Positions 51,211 to 60,606 are shown, counted from the stretch's first letter. The stretch: 64,000 nucleotides of DNA from Acidobacteriota bacterium (GCA_020199835.1 JAIVJV010000009.1:1081090-1145089), one strand, 5' to 3'. Notes: generated from the sequence alone by a model not told the origin. A program made the numbers and translations.

Positions 51211-52458
51211 TCATGCAATCTTGGCTAAATCTTTCGCAGTCACGATTCCTCCGGCATCAGGTGGTCCAATCTCGTCATGCGCCGCCGCCTCGTTAGCGTA
51301 AAGTAGTTTCAAGAACGGTGGTGCAATGACAGTAGTAGCCACCGCCATGAAAAGGACCACGCCATAAATCTCTGGTCCAATTACTGCCAGGCTCAACCCG
51401 ATCTGAGCAACGATAATCCCAACCTCACCTCGCGGCACCATCCCCATTCCAATTTGTGCAGCACGTCGGACTCCAAGGTTTAAAGCTCCGAGACCGCAGC
51501 CCAACAACTTGGTCGCGATCGCAATAAGAGTCACCAGCGCACAGAGCATGATTACGGATGGAGAGCGAAACACCTCGAGGCTGAGCTTCATACCGATATT
51601 GACGAGAAAGAAAGGCACGAGGAACTCCGTCACACCACTCATCTGACTATGCATTTTCGGCGCGTCTTCGGCTCCTTCCGCCAGTGCCATGCCGGCAAGA
51701 AATGCACCAATAATTGCAGCAACTCCGATGTACGTTGCCGCTACCGACAAACCGAGGCACAACACCAGTCCGAAAATAAATATCCCTTCACCGCTTCGGA
51801 GTTGTTCGACTCTTGGGGCGACACGCGTGACAACAGGCGCGCCCACGAGAGCAATGAATGCGGTAAACCCGATTGCGAGAGCTGCAGTAATCAGAATCTC
51901 CAGATAGTTAACCGAGCCCGCTGCCATGCTCGACACCATCGAAAGAATCAGTAGACCGAGAATGTCATCAATGACCGCAGCGCCGAGAATTATTCGAGCC
52001 GTTGGTGCGTCTAGTAGCCCCATGCCCGACAACACACGTGCCGTTATTCCGACAGACGTAGCCACCATGGCCGTTCCGACGAACAGCGCTTCGATTCCGC
52101 TGCTGCCCCACGCCCTCATCAGGAGCCAACCGCAAAGCAGCGGCGCAACAACTCCAAGGACTGCAACAATTGCAGCCCGCTTCCCAACTTTGAAGATTGC
52201 TGCTGGTTTGGTTTCGAGACCGACCGTAAAGAGTAGGAAAATGACGCCTATCTCAGCTAATAAATCTGTAATCTCGGATGGAGCGGCTAAGGCGAGTAGA
52301 CTTGGACCAATGATAACTCCCGCCAGGATTTCGCCTGCGACTGCTGGTTGACGGAGACGCTCGAATAACTCGGCCATGAGCTTAGCCGCTAGCAGCATAA
52401 TGAAGAGGGTCAGAAGAACCCTCGCTTCGCCTGAGATTGCAGCTGCTAGGTAATGCAT
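51211..52458 (-). CDS. CPA2-type cation:proton antiporter
   Basis: A 415-residue membrane protein of the KefB/NapA-like Na+(K+)/H+ exchanger family with about 12 helices: LFERLRQPAVAGEILAGVIIGP near the N terminus, LGAAVIDDILGLLILS with the paired-Asp ion-binding site in its fifth or sixth helix, and GMVPRGEVGIIVAQIGL. There is no regulatory TrkA-N domain. It likely balances pH and monovalent cations. ATG 52458 is preceded by AAAGGAGGTCTGA. Confidence 0.93.
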   Translation of the reverse strand: MHYLAAAISGEARVLLTLFIMLLAAKLMAELFERLRQPAVAGEILAGVIIGPSLLALAAPSEITDLLAEIGVIFLLFTVGLETKPAAIFKVGKRAAIVAVLGVVAPLLCGWLLMRAWGSSGIEALFVGTAMVATSVGITARVLSGMGLLDAPTARIILGAAVIDDILGLLILSMVSSMAAGSVNYLEILITAALAIGFTAFIALVGAPVVTRVAPRVEQLRSGEGIFIFGLVLCLGLSVAATYIGVAAIIGAFLAGMALAEGAEDAPKMHSQMSGVTEFLVPFFLVNIGMKLSLEVFRSPSVIMLCALVTLIAIATKLLGCGLGALNLGVRRAAQIGMGMVPRGEVGIIVAQIGLSLAVIGPEIYGVVLFMAVATTVIAPPFLKLLYANEAAAHDEIGPPDAGGIVTAKDLAKIA

Positions 52459-52584
52459 TCAGACCTCCTTTTATCGTCCACAGCTCGCCGCAGTCCCTGG
52501 CCGAACTGCGGCGAGCGTGGTTACCCAACTCACCCAACAAGCCTCATTTGACTGTCGGCTTGTAGTGAGTTGAGAATTTTTCGC

Positions 52585-52737
52585 CTAGCCCACGTTATTG
52601 TGTCTGCGAGACTCAGGCGGCCGGATGGTGGTCTTTTGTCGATGCATCTCGCCGCGGCGCCCTGAGTAGATGACGAGCCAGAAAATCGCACCAACCGCTA
52701 AAATGGCTATCAGTATCAGCATTGCACTATTACTCAC
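52585..52737 (-). CDS. Small single-span membrane protein (50 residues)
   Basis: GTG 52737 follows AAGGAGTGAATC and opens a frame with MSNSAMLILIAILAVGAIFW, one transmembrane helix, then a basic, polar C-terminal tail (RRGEMHRQKTTIRPPESRRH) ending at TAG 52585. A good ribosome site, a complete helix and the surrounding empty intergenic space make it a credible gene. No family is recognised. Confidence 0.6.
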   Translation of the reverse strand: MSNSAMLILIAILAVGAIFWLVIYSGRRGEMHRQKTTIRPPESRRHNNVG

Positions 52738-52856
52738 GATGATTCACTCCTTGTTGTCTAATGACCATCCGCTGTTAGTCCACTTCGATTGAAACTTACA
52801 GCTCTGCACGCTCAATTAATGTCAGCGTGTGTGAGAACTCGAATTGGGTTGGATAT

Positions 52857-53255
52857 TCAGACTAACGAGGGTGGTGCCCGCCCAGCGTGAGGCGTCATCG
52901 GAGCTGAAGTTAAAAAGGAAACGGGATTATCGATTTCAATCGCAAATCGTGTCTCTGTCGGAAGCTGAAACTGATCACTCGGCCAAGGGAGAAGTGGATC
53001 AGACTGAGGTGGTTCCTTGTCGGCGCGTTTGTTGGATTGCGCCATCATCGGAACCCGAAAACTCTGTGCGCCGGCTTGAGGTGCGTACGAGGCGTTGTTC
53101 GCCTGTTGCGCACGTAATACGACAGGATTCGTCACCGCAGGTAAGAGGAAAAACTGTGGTCCTACATTGCTTGAGACACACAAGCAAACGAGCGCCGCAA
53201 TAACGACAAGAGCGCGCAAGTTCAGTAAGGCCGACCTGCTAACTTCAGGAGACAT
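52857..53255 (-). CDS. Small secreted proline-rich protein
   Basis: A 132-residue frame. The first 30 residues (ALLNLRALVVIAALVCLCVSS) look like a signal peptide or anchor; the rest is Pro/Gln/Ala-rich and disordered. No recognised domain and no convincing Shine-Dalgarno, so the start is uncertain. An opposite-strand frame overlaps it, but lacks a signal and looks like a shadow. Confidence 0.5.
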   Translation of the reverse strand: MSPEVSRSALLNLRALVVIAALVCLCVSSNVGPQFFLLPAVTNPVVLRAQQANNASYAPQAGAQSFRVPMMAQSNKRADKEPPQSDPLLPWPSDQFQLPTETRFAIEIDNPVSFLTSAPMTPHAGRAPPSLV

Positions 53256-53475
53256 AATGGCTGTTGAGAATCATATAGATTGTGAGTAGCACGTACAAGC
53301 ATGGCCCTCACGACCAGCGTAACAGGTGTTTCCACCTGCGCTCGGTATCTGGCTAATGCCATGTAATAGAATGAGAAGCATGGGACAAGGCGCGCGCAAC
53401 TGTTAACATTCGCGGGAAGGTGAAATAATTGACTTCCGCGTCACTTACAGAAAACGACTAGCGAAAGGATTTCCT

Positions 53476-53937
53476 ATGAGCACCACTGAAGGTGAGGCAC
53501 GGACCCGCGGCGGTGGTCCAAGGCGCAGCCGCCTGGCTATTTATGCTGCCGTGTTACTCGCCGTTTTTCTCCTTGGTCTGATACCCATGTGGATTGCGGG
53601 TCGCGGGCGTGCTGCCGAGCTCGACGCGGCACGCCGCGACTTAAGACTTTGCCGGTTGGAACACAGTCTTTTGTCAGCAGCCGTTGACTCGCGGCGGGGC
53701 GAGTACGAAAGCGCGCGTTCGGCTGCCAGCACCTTTTTCACCTCGTTGCGCGAACAAGTGGATCTGGTTAGCGAGCCATCCGACTTAACCCCTGCGCAAA
53801 AGGAAAGTCTTAGACCACTACTGAATCAGCGAGACGATCTGATCACCTTGCTGGCCCGAAGCGATCCCGCGTCTGCCGATCGGTTGGCGGAAGTGTATTT
53901 GTCGTTTCGAAAGGGCATGGCCAACGCACAACCGTGA
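53476..53937 (+). CDS. Membrane-anchored coiled-coil protein of unknown function
   Basis: A 153-residue protein. A basic N terminus (RTRGGGPRRSRL) precedes one transmembrane helix (AIYAAVLLAVFLLGLIPMWIA), then a helical, probably coiled-coil region (ELDAARRDLRLCRLEHSLLSAAV) facing outward. ATG 53476 follows GAAAGGATTTCCT. No family is recognised. Next to it is a dead phosphatase gene. Confidence 0.7.
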   Translation: MSTTEGEARTRGGGPRRSRLAIYAAVLLAVFLLGLIPMWIAGRGRAAELDAARRDLRLCRLEHSLLSAAVDSRRGEYESARSAASTFFTSLREQVDLVSEPSDLTPAQKESLRPLLNQRDDLITLLARSDPASADRLAEVYLSFRKGMANAQP

Positions 53938-53990
53938 AGGATCCTCTCGGCACATGAAAGAGGTTTGAGGCCGGTGGAAACCGCGAAGCT

Positions 53991-54375
53991 TTTTTCGCTG
54001 CTGCTCATATCGACACGGGCAAGGATGGCCCGAGAATGTGCGGATGGCTGGATTTACCGTTGAGTCCGCTCGGCGAACTTCAACTGAAACGCTTCCACGA
54101 TAAACCGTCAGAGTTCAAGCCGCAGGCTGTGTATGCGAGTTCGTCGTCGCGTGCGCGATCAACGGCCGAGACACTCGCTTCTAAATGGAGTCTCTACCTA
54201 TGCATCGATCCGCAACTACGCGAGATTAACTGTGGCACTCTTGAAGGGATGCCAATCGAACAAGTGAAGCATCGTTATCCGGAACTGTGGGCCGAAAATG
54301 TTTGCAAGAGAACCGAAAATAGTTGGACCAGGATGAGCACGCAGACTGCTAACGATGTTTTAATTGCGGCGAGGC
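53991..54375 (+). pseudogene. Remnant of a histidine phosphatase (phosphoglycerate-mutase type)
   Basis: The frame reads AHIDTGKDGPRMCGWLDLPLSPLGELQL, KPQAVYASSSSRARSTAETL, LREINCGTLEGMPIEQV and YPELWAEN, matching the middle of alpha-ribazole-phosphatase-like enzymes in separate blocks. The N-terminal strand with the catalytic RHG is absent (FFAAAH stands where it would be), no start codon exists in frame, and similarity ends where the opposite-strand kinase gene begins. It therefore looks 5'-damaged and 3'-truncated. Confidence 0.7.
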
Positions 54376-55481
54376 AGGCGCACGGTGAAAACGGTTTCTC
54401 CGTTGTCGGATCGCACCGTCACCTCGCCCCCATGCGCCCGCGCAACTTCGCGCACGATATACAATCCAAGGCCGAGTCCTGCCCCACTGCCATCACGGTC
54501 ACCTTGTCCAAGTCCGCGTTTAAGCGGATCAAAGATCTGGTTCAAGATCTCTTTCTCAATGGCCGGCCCACTGTTCTTTACCTCAATGGTAACTTCGGTC
54601 TCGGTGCCGGTAAGCACCACTGGAATCGGCGTGTCTGCCGCTCCGTGATTGATCGCATTCCCGACCAAATTGCGAAGTAATTGCTGCAACCGTAGGCCGT
54701 CCCAGGTGCCTTCAGTATCACCTGCTACTGCCAATTCGATTTGCCGACTTGGATATGCTCCGCGCAACTGTTCCAATTCATCTCTAAACAGAGCCGCCAA
54801 ATCGACTTCTGCCAAGTCGATTTTTATACCGAGTCCCAACGTGGTCCGATTGAAATCGATTAAATCATTCAGGAGTGCATTCATCGAAGCGCCGCCGCGA
54901 ATCAGCCGCGATGCTGCGTCCGATACATTCGCTCCAGCGTTCAACGCGGCCAGGTACTGGGCAGTAATTAGGATGGTGTTTAGCGGGCTGCGCAGATCGT
55001 GACCAAGCATTCCGAGCAACAAGTTGCGCGCTTGATTTACCTGGGCACTATAAAAGCCGATTGATTCGGCGATCGCCTGATCGATTCCCTCGTTGAAACG
55101 GACGATATCATCCAGACTAATCTCACCAGGCTCGCACGCGTCCATCCACAGGTGAAGGACGCTGGCGCGTAGCGCGCGGTACTCAGCGGCCAGTTGGTTG
55201 ATGTCGAAGCCGCTTCGCGCCCGCAGCACGGCGTGCGTTTGTGCGGCTGTCTCGCGCGCTCCCGTAAGTTTGGGTGCCCAACCCTTGGATTTTTCGGCCT
55301 GAGCTTCCTCCGTCTGGGGCGTTGACAAATCTTTCGCCACAGCCTCTAGAATCTCTTTCGCGTGGTCGCGCAGGGCCAGGGTTGTCATGTCCCCCGCCGC
55401 CGGGAGTAATGTCGCAGCGAACTCTTCCCACTCCCCAAGAATGGTTTCCATGTGACGTAAGATGAAGTCTGCCAGACGCAT
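54360..55481 (-). CDS. Sensor histidine kinase with RsbRD-like N terminus
   Basis: A 373-residue cytoplasmic kinase. Residues 1-130 (LADFILRHMETILGEWEEFA, FDINQLAAEYRALRASVLHLW) resemble the helical RsbRD-type sensor domain. The H-box is LLGMLGHDLRSPLNTILITAQYL near 165; the ATPase domain has RNLVGNAINHGA (N-box), DGSGAGLGLGLYIVREVARAHGG (G2 region) and a final TVRLPRRN. No transmembrane segment. No receiver gene directly adjoins it. Its 3' end overlaps the dead phosphatase gene. Confidence 0.9.
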   Translation of the reverse strand: MRLADFILRHMETILGEWEEFAATLLPAAGDMTTLALRDHAKEILEAVAKDLSTPQTEEAQAEKSKGWAPKLTGARETAAQTHAVLRARSGFDINQLAAEYRALRASVLHLWMDACEPGEISLDDIVRFNEGIDQAIAESIGFYSAQVNQARNLLLGMLGHDLRSPLNTILITAQYLAALNAGANVSDAASRLIRGGASMNALLNDLIDFNRTTLGLGIKIDLAEVDLAALFRDELEQLRGAYPSRQIELAVAGDTEGTWDGLRLQQLLRNLVGNAINHGAADTPIPVVLTGTETEVTIEVKNSGPAIEKEILNQIFDPLKRGLGQGDRDGSGAGLGLGLYIVREVARAHGGEVTVRSDNGETVFTVRLPRRN

Positions 55482-55614
55482 GTCTGCTCCTATTGCGTTG
55501 GATTAACCCTTGACATCGAACCGGCAGGCCAAAGGCGGTCGGGCCTCCAAGGTTGATTCGACCAAGTATTTGCGATTGTTATTCGATGACAGAGAAAAAT
55601 GCAAGGAACGACGA

Positions 55615-55785
55615 TTACTCAAAAAAAACGGCAAAAAATGAATGAGGTTTCATGTGAATGTGGCTGTTATGTGACTTCAAGAATTCGACCAGATCATTCT
55701 TCTCCTGCTCAGTCAGATTGAGGCTTTTGAAGCTGTTGTAGTGGTTCACGACATCCAGCAAACTCGCAAAGCGTCCGTCGTGCAT
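55615..55785 (-). pseudogene. C-terminal scrap of a di-haem cytochrome c peroxidase
   Basis: The minus-strand frame MHDGRFASLLDVVNHYNSF, then LNLTEQEKNDLVEFLKSH corresponds to the last segment of MauG/CcpA-type peroxidases (MHDGRF with the haem-linked Met, and the closing LT-EK-DLV-FL). Nothing of the haem-binding domains precedes it, and the tail after FLKSH is not family-like. The remaining 55482-56147 interval shows no other gene. Confidence 0.65.
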
Positions 55786-56147
55786 AGTTAGCCTTCCCTT
55801 GTAAGATTGTTTCCTCGCGGTGAGTCTTGCCTCGCTCTTCGTCTCGTTTCACCTGTAGACTCCCTACGAGTGCTAGCGTGTAACTCCCACACTTCATGGT
55901 TGCTTTCACCAGGCGCTTTCGAAGAAAATGATCTCTCCAGTCGCATATGAACAATATTAGTGTTTGCCATGATGGCGAGCGGGATTCTCTTGCGACTAAG
56001 CACTGCCAGTACTTAGAAATCAGACCGACGACTGAACGGCGGCATATGAAGAACCGAATGACGTTCGCATTAGGATTGTGAAAGAGTCGATCAAAGGTCA
56101 AAACGCGAATGTCCGATAGTGTTTATGATGAGCGTGCGAGGCACCCC

Positions 56148-56579
56148 ATGAGTACGACTTCTCCAGCAACTCAGGGCCTGGCCCGGCGACTACTCGCTTT
56201 CGAGGCGGCACACGATAACGCTACGGGCGTAGATGGCGCAGCGAGGGTCATTGAGGAGTTGCGTCTACAACTCATCAAGTTGGCCGGGATTGAAGGCTTT
56301 CGCGCTCTTTTATCCCGGGCTTTGACACTGGCAAAGGCGGAAGTTCCTTCGCTAAACATGGTGCAGGTAAGCGCGGACGGCTCTTTGGAGGGATTCGAGG
56401 GAATTGAGCAGAGCCAGGAGGCCGCGGCGACAGAGCACGCCGGAGAGATTCTCGTGGCCCACTTGCTGGAGCTGCTGGTGACCTTCCTTGGCGAACCTTT
56501 AACTCTACGTCTGGTGCGTGACAAATCGCCGGATGCGTCCATGGACGGATCGGATGTGAGAACTGAGGAAAAACCATGA
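56148..56579 (+). CDS. Small unknown protein, first gene of KaiC-like operon
   Basis: About 143 residues, mostly helical: GLARRLLAFEAAHDNATGVDGAARVIEELRLQ (read in parts), then IEGFRALLSRALTLAKAEVP and HAGEILVAHLLELLVTFLGEPLTLRLV. I do not recognise a named family. ATG 56148 is preferred over 56109 because CGAGG is upstream. It overlaps the KaiC-like gene as ATGA, so the two proteins are made together and may interact. Confidence 0.75.
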   Translation: MSTTSPATQGLARRLLAFEAAHDNATGVDGAARVIEELRLQLIKLAGIEGFRALLSRALTLAKAEVPSLNMVQVSADGSLEGFEGIEQSQEAAATEHAGEILVAHLLELLVTFLGEPLTLRLVRDKSPDASMDGSDVRTEEKP

Positions 56580-58093
56580 GCGTGCAAAACAGGGTGAGTA
56601 TTCAGACACTGCCGACAGGTGTGCCGGGTCTGGATGAAATTTTGGGCGGTGGCTTACCGGAGTTTTCTTTTAACATCATCGCCGGCGCGCCTGGCGGTGG
56701 GAAGACCACGCTCGCCCATCAAATTATGTTCGCCAATGCCACCCCGGAGCGGCCCGCGCTTTATTTCACCGTGTTGGGCGAACCGGCCATCAAGATGCTG
56801 CGATATCAGCAGCAGTTTCAATTTTTTGACCAGACCAAGTTTAATACCTCCGTCCGCTTCATCAACCTCAGCCAGGTCGTGCTCGATCATGACCTGGAGG
56901 CGGTGCTGGAGGAGATTGTCAAAGAGGTCGAGGCAGCCAGTCCCGGCATCGTCGTGGTGGACTCTTTTCGCACCGTGGTGCGGAAGGCACAGTCCGCCGG
57001 AAGTGACGTGGAACTCCAGGGGTTCATCCAGCGGTTAGCCCTTAACCTGACGAGTTGGCAAGCGACCACGTTTCTCATCGGAGAATACGACGAAGGCGAG
57101 GTTCGTGATAACCCCGTCTTCACCGTCGCCGACGGACTCTTCTGGCTCTCGCAGCAGATAGATCGGAACTCCATCGTGCGGAAGTTACACATCAAGAAGT
57201 CGCGCGGGCAAGCCTCGGTGCCGGGGCTGCACACCTTCCGCATCACCGAGGCGGGGCTCCAAACCTTCCCGCGCACCCTCGGTCTCAACGACCAAGAAGA
57301 GAAACCCAGGGGGCACCGGCGACTTTCGAGTGGCGTCCCCGAACTGGACGAGATGATGGGCGGGGGCATTCCCGAAGGGGACAGTCTGTTGGTAGCAGGA
57401 TCATCGGGGACGGGGAAGTCGCTGCTGGGTACTAAGTTCATCGTCGAGGGTATCCGGCAGGGTGAGCCGGGGATTGTGGCGATGTTTGAGGAACGACCCG
57501 GAGAGTACGCGGAGCGGGCCGCCAGCTTTGGTCTCGATCTGGTCACGCCGCAGAAGGAGGGCAAACTCAGACTCCTCTACATCCGCCCCCTCGACCTTTC
57601 CGTGGATGAGACGGTGCGTGAAATCATCGACACGGTGAAGGAGTTGGGCGCGAAGCGGTTGGTGATAGATTCGCTGGCCGGGTTTGAGATGGCGCTGGCT
57701 CCCGGCTTCCGCACCGACTTCCGGGAATCGCTGTACCGTATGATCGGCGCACTCACAAGGACGGGCGTGACGATCCTCAGCACCGTTGAAGTTCAGGAGA
57801 CCTTTACCGGGTTCACCCTCAGCGCCTACGCCATCTCGTTCCTCAGCGACGACATTCTCCGCCTGCGCTTCATCTCCATCAACGGCCAACTCCGCAAGAT
57901 GATGGTCGTCATCAAGATGCGGCGCAGCACACACAGCATTGATATGCGCGAATATGAAATCACTTCCGAGGGCTTTGTCATCCGCGATCGGTTAACGGGC
58001 TATCGCGGCCTGACCACCGGAGTTCCCGGACCATGGAGCGATGAACGGGGGGACACCCATGCACCAAAGGACGAACCCGAAAGTAATCAGTAG
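56576..58093 (+). CDS. KaiC-like double RecA-fold ATPase
   Basis: A 505-residue protein with two tandem KaiC/RecA domains. Domain 1 begins TLPTGVPGLDEILGGGLPE and has the Walker A GAPGGGKTT (37-45); domain 2 begins LSSGVPELDEMMGGGIPEGDS with the Walker A GSSGTGKS near 275-282. Walker B-like stretches are IVVVDSFRTVV and RLVIDSLAGFE. No KaiA or KaiB gene is present. Such KaiC homologues are often ATP-driven signalling hubs with partner histidine kinases; here a PAS-kinase-receiver gene follows 8 bases later. Confidence 0.92.
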   Translation: MSVQNRVSIQTLPTGVPGLDEILGGGLPEFSFNIIAGAPGGGKTTLAHQIMFANATPERPALYFTVLGEPAIKMLRYQQQFQFFDQTKFNTSVRFINLSQVVLDHDLEAVLEEIVKEVEAASPGIVVVDSFRTVVRKAQSAGSDVELQGFIQRLALNLTSWQATTFLIGEYDEGEVRDNPVFTVADGLFWLSQQIDRNSIVRKLHIKKSRGQASVPGLHTFRITEAGLQTFPRTLGLNDQEEKPRGHRRLSSGVPELDEMMGGGIPEGDSLLVAGSSGTGKSLLGTKFIVEGIRQGEPGIVAMFEERPGEYAERAASFGLDLVTPQKEGKLRLLYIRPLDLSVDETVREIIDTVKELGAKRLVIDSLAGFEMALAPGFRTDFRESLYRMIGALTRTGVTILSTVEVQETFTGFTLSAYAISFLSDDILRLRFISINGQLRKMMVVIKMRRSTHSIDMREYEITSEGFVIRDRLTGYRGLTTGVPGPWSDERGDTHAPKDEPESNQ

Positions 58094-58101
58094 GGTGCCA
58101 T

Positions 58102-59739
58102 ATGCGTGAGAAACCATGGTCAGTTAAGGGGCAGCAGGCTTTCGACATTGTGGGCCTCTGCCGGTACTTTTCCGAACTTTCACCGCAGCCCATGGTCGCC
58201 GTCGAGGGGACTTCTCACATCGTGCGCCATCTCAATGCCGCGTTCGCGCGCCTTATCGGGAAGGACGCTGCAGAACTGATCGGACGCCCCTTTGCCGAGG
58301 CCGTGCCGGAGGGGGAGGAAAACAGATGTCTCTCGCTTCTTGACCGCGTGTATCGCACGGGAACGCCGGAGACTTTAGTTGAGCAGGAGCATTGCCATAC
58401 AACCCCACCCGTTTACTGGTCTTATTCGGTGTGGGCAATCCTCGGGGCGCAGGAACACCCGATCGGGGTCATCATCCAGGTGACTGATACGACCGAGACA
58501 GCGATCTTCCGCGGACAAGTGATGGCGATGAACGAACAGCTTCTGCTCTCGGCGACCCGGCAACATGAACTCACGGAAATCGCCGAGAGAGCGAATCATC
58601 TCAAAGATGAATTTCTCGCGACGCTCTCGCATGAACTCCGGACTCCGCTGAATGCGATTTTGGGCTGGGCCGAGGTGCTGGCGAATTCCCAGATCGACCC
58701 GGTGATTTCCTTACGCGCGATCGAAGTCATCCGGCGCAATGCACGAATGCAGGTTCAGTTGGTTGATGATGTCCTTGATGTCTCGCGCATCATCACCGGC
58801 AAGTTGCGCCTGAGCGCGCAGCCCCTCGACCTCGGCACGATCATCACCGCGGCGGTCGATGGCCTGCGGCCGGCGGCGGAAGCCAAGGAGATAGGTTTAC
58901 AGCTGCAACTGGATTCCCCGGCAGGGCAAGTGTCCGGCGATCCTGACCGGCTGCAACAGGTAGCGTGGAATCTTATTTCGAACGCCATCAAATTCACGCC
59001 GAAAGGCGGGCGCGTCCTTGTGCGACTAGAGCGCGTCGAATCGAATGTTGAAGTTATAGTGAGTGACACAGGCCAAGGAATAGCGCCGGAGTTTCTGCCA
59101 CACGTCTTCGACCGCTTTCGCCAGGCCGATGCGACGACCACGCGAGCATTCGGCGGCCTGGGTTTAGGGTTAGCGATTGTTCGTCAATTAGTCGAATTGC
59201 ATGGCGGGACAGTGCGAGCTGACAGCGAAGGTGAAGATCTTGGCTCGACCTTCACTTTCAGTCTGCCATTGATGGCGGGGCGCAATGCAGCAAGCGAGAC
59301 CGAGAATGCGCAGGCGCCTGAGTTTAAACTGCCGGAGCCCGAGTGCCCGTCAGAGCTTGATGGTTTGCATGTGCTGATCGTTGACGATGACGTCGACGCG
59401 TGTGAGTTGCTGGGAATAGTACTGCGGGGCTGCGGGGCGCAGGTGACAACTACTTTCTCAGCCGGCGCCGCGCTGGCAGCCATAGAGCAGGAAGCCTTCG
59501 ACGTTTTAATCAGCGACCTCGGGATGCCGGATGAAGATGGCTACTCCTTGATAGCCAAAGTGCGCGCTCTTGGCAAGGAGCGAGGAGGCGAGATTCCGGC
59601 GGCGGCACTGACGGCTTACGCGGCGGAAGGAGATCGTATCCAGGTACTGCGATCAGGTTTCCAGATACATGTGCCGAAGCCCGTTAGCCCTACCGAGTTG
59701 GTCGCCATCGTGGCCCGCCTCTCCGGGCGTACCGGGTAG
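58102..59739 (+). CDS. Hybrid PAS-histidine kinase with C-terminal receiver
   Basis: A 545-residue protein: PAS domain at about 28-140 (LNAAFARLIGKDAAELIGRPFAEAV), HisKA with LATLSHELRTPLNAILGWAEV near 175, HATPase (LQQVAWNLISNAIKFTPKGG, VSDTGQGIAPEFL, GGLGLGLAIVRQLVELHGGTV) and a receiver domain from about 425 (LHVLIVDDDVDACELLG, phospho-Asp in LISDLGMPDEDGY, Lys in HVPKPVSP). No transmembrane helix. It is the third gene of the KaiC-like operon and the probable partner of that ATPase. Confidence 0.93.
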   Translation: MREKPWSVKGQQAFDIVGLCRYFSELSPQPMVAVEGTSHIVRHLNAAFARLIGKDAAELIGRPFAEAVPEGEENRCLSLLDRVYRTGTPETLVEQEHCHTTPPVYWSYSVWAILGAQEHPIGVIIQVTDTTETAIFRGQVMAMNEQLLLSATRQHELTEIAERANHLKDEFLATLSHELRTPLNAILGWAEVLANSQIDPVISLRAIEVIRRNARMQVQLVDDVLDVSRIITGKLRLSAQPLDLGTIITAAVDGLRPAAEAKEIGLQLQLDSPAGQVSGDPDRLQQVAWNLISNAIKFTPKGGRVLVRLERVESNVEVIVSDTGQGIAPEFLPHVFDRFRQADATTTRAFGGLGLGLAIVRQLVELHGGTVRADSEGEDLGSTFTFSLPLMAGRNAASETENAQAPEFKLPEPECPSELDGLHVLIVDDDVDACELLGIVLRGCGAQVTTTFSAGAALAAIEQEAFDVLISDLGMPDEDGYSLIAKVRALGKERGGEIPAAALTAYAAEGDRIQVLRSGFQIHVPKPVSPTELVAIVARLSGRTG

Positions 59740-60090
59740 GGATGGGTCGGGCCAACGAACGCCGAGCTTGACTGTAAATTGATTCCTCGACTGTATAAAT
59801 CAGCTTCGATTCGTTTTCAGCAATTGATGTCGAGCGGGTTTGGAGGATTCGATTTCGGTCGCCCCTGCCTTTGGTCGGCGCACGTCACGGCATGAAAGCG
59901 CGAGGGGAATTCGATGTCCCTTTTTTGCCGCGCCATGCTACTCGCGAAGGGTGGGTAACGTTTGAACAAGACCCTCGGACAGCTCAACTTAAAGCGCGAG
60001 TGCGTGGTTATCAAAGACCTTGAAGCTTGTGTACTCGACCATCCGGATCAGAATCCGGGCGTCAACGTTGGACACGAATCATGCAGCCAT
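59740..60090. other. Intergenic stretch without a supported gene
   Basis: About 350 bases between the converging hybrid kinase and the PsiE-like gene. Short frames exist on both strands but none has a ribosome site with a recognisable protein. No repeat or hairpin stood out. Confidence 0.5.
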
Positions 60091-60606
60091 TTACTCCTTC
60101 ATATTTTGATCCTCGCTCTTAGCCTCAGCCATTGCCTCCGGCTCTAACTCCTCCGCGCTCTTGTTCAATTTGATGAATATGCCCCAGGCTGCCAGCAACA
60201 CGCCCGCCGCAATTCCGATGGCAGCGGCCTGCGGCAGCCGGGCGGGATCCTCATGAGCTAGCGCGAAGACCGTCACCAAACATTCTATTGAAAGCGCCAC
60301 GACGACAACTACCATAAACCGCGACAAGAATCGCCGGACGCGAGTCGGCGCGCTCACCTGAACTTTCCGCTGCACTTCCTCTTCCAGGATTGTTTGCCCG
60401 AGTTCCAGAGCCACGACCGCGATGGTTAATAACCCGATACCCTCAACGATAAAGTTGAACCGGCTTCTCAGCGGCATTGCCTCGCCAGGGTTGAGTCCAT
60501 GCCAAAGCTCCAGTGCTGCAAAGAAGATCAAAGCGAGGCCGCAACAGATGAACAGAACAATAATTGCTGAATAACTGAGCGCAAATATTTTTCTGATGAT
60601 TCGCAA
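60091..60606 (-). CDS. PsiE-like four-helix membrane protein
   Basis: A 171-residue protein with four hydrophobic segments (FALSYSAIIVLFICCGLALIFFAALEL in part, FIVEGIGLLTIAVVALELGQTI, RFMVVVVVALSIECLVTVFAL, AAAIGIAAGVLLAAWGIFI). The pattern and length are like PsiE/phosphate-starvation-inducible-type membrane proteins, but the match is from memory of general layout, so the family call is tentative. The C-terminal tail is acidic. Confidence 0.65.
   Translation of the reverse strand: MRIIRKIFALSYSAIIVLFICCGLALIFFAALELWHGLNPGEAMPLRSRFNFIVEGIGLLTIAVVALELGQTILEEEVQRKVQVSAPTRVRRFLSRFMVVVVVALSIECLVTVFALAHEDPARLPQAAAIGIAAGVLLAAWGIFIKLNKSAEELEPEAMAEAKSEDQNMKE

Noticed and set aside
54376..54680. Continuation of the phosphatase frame past the kinase stop
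   Set aside because: Sequence after about 54375 no longer resembles a phosphatase and is antisense to the kinase ATPase domain.
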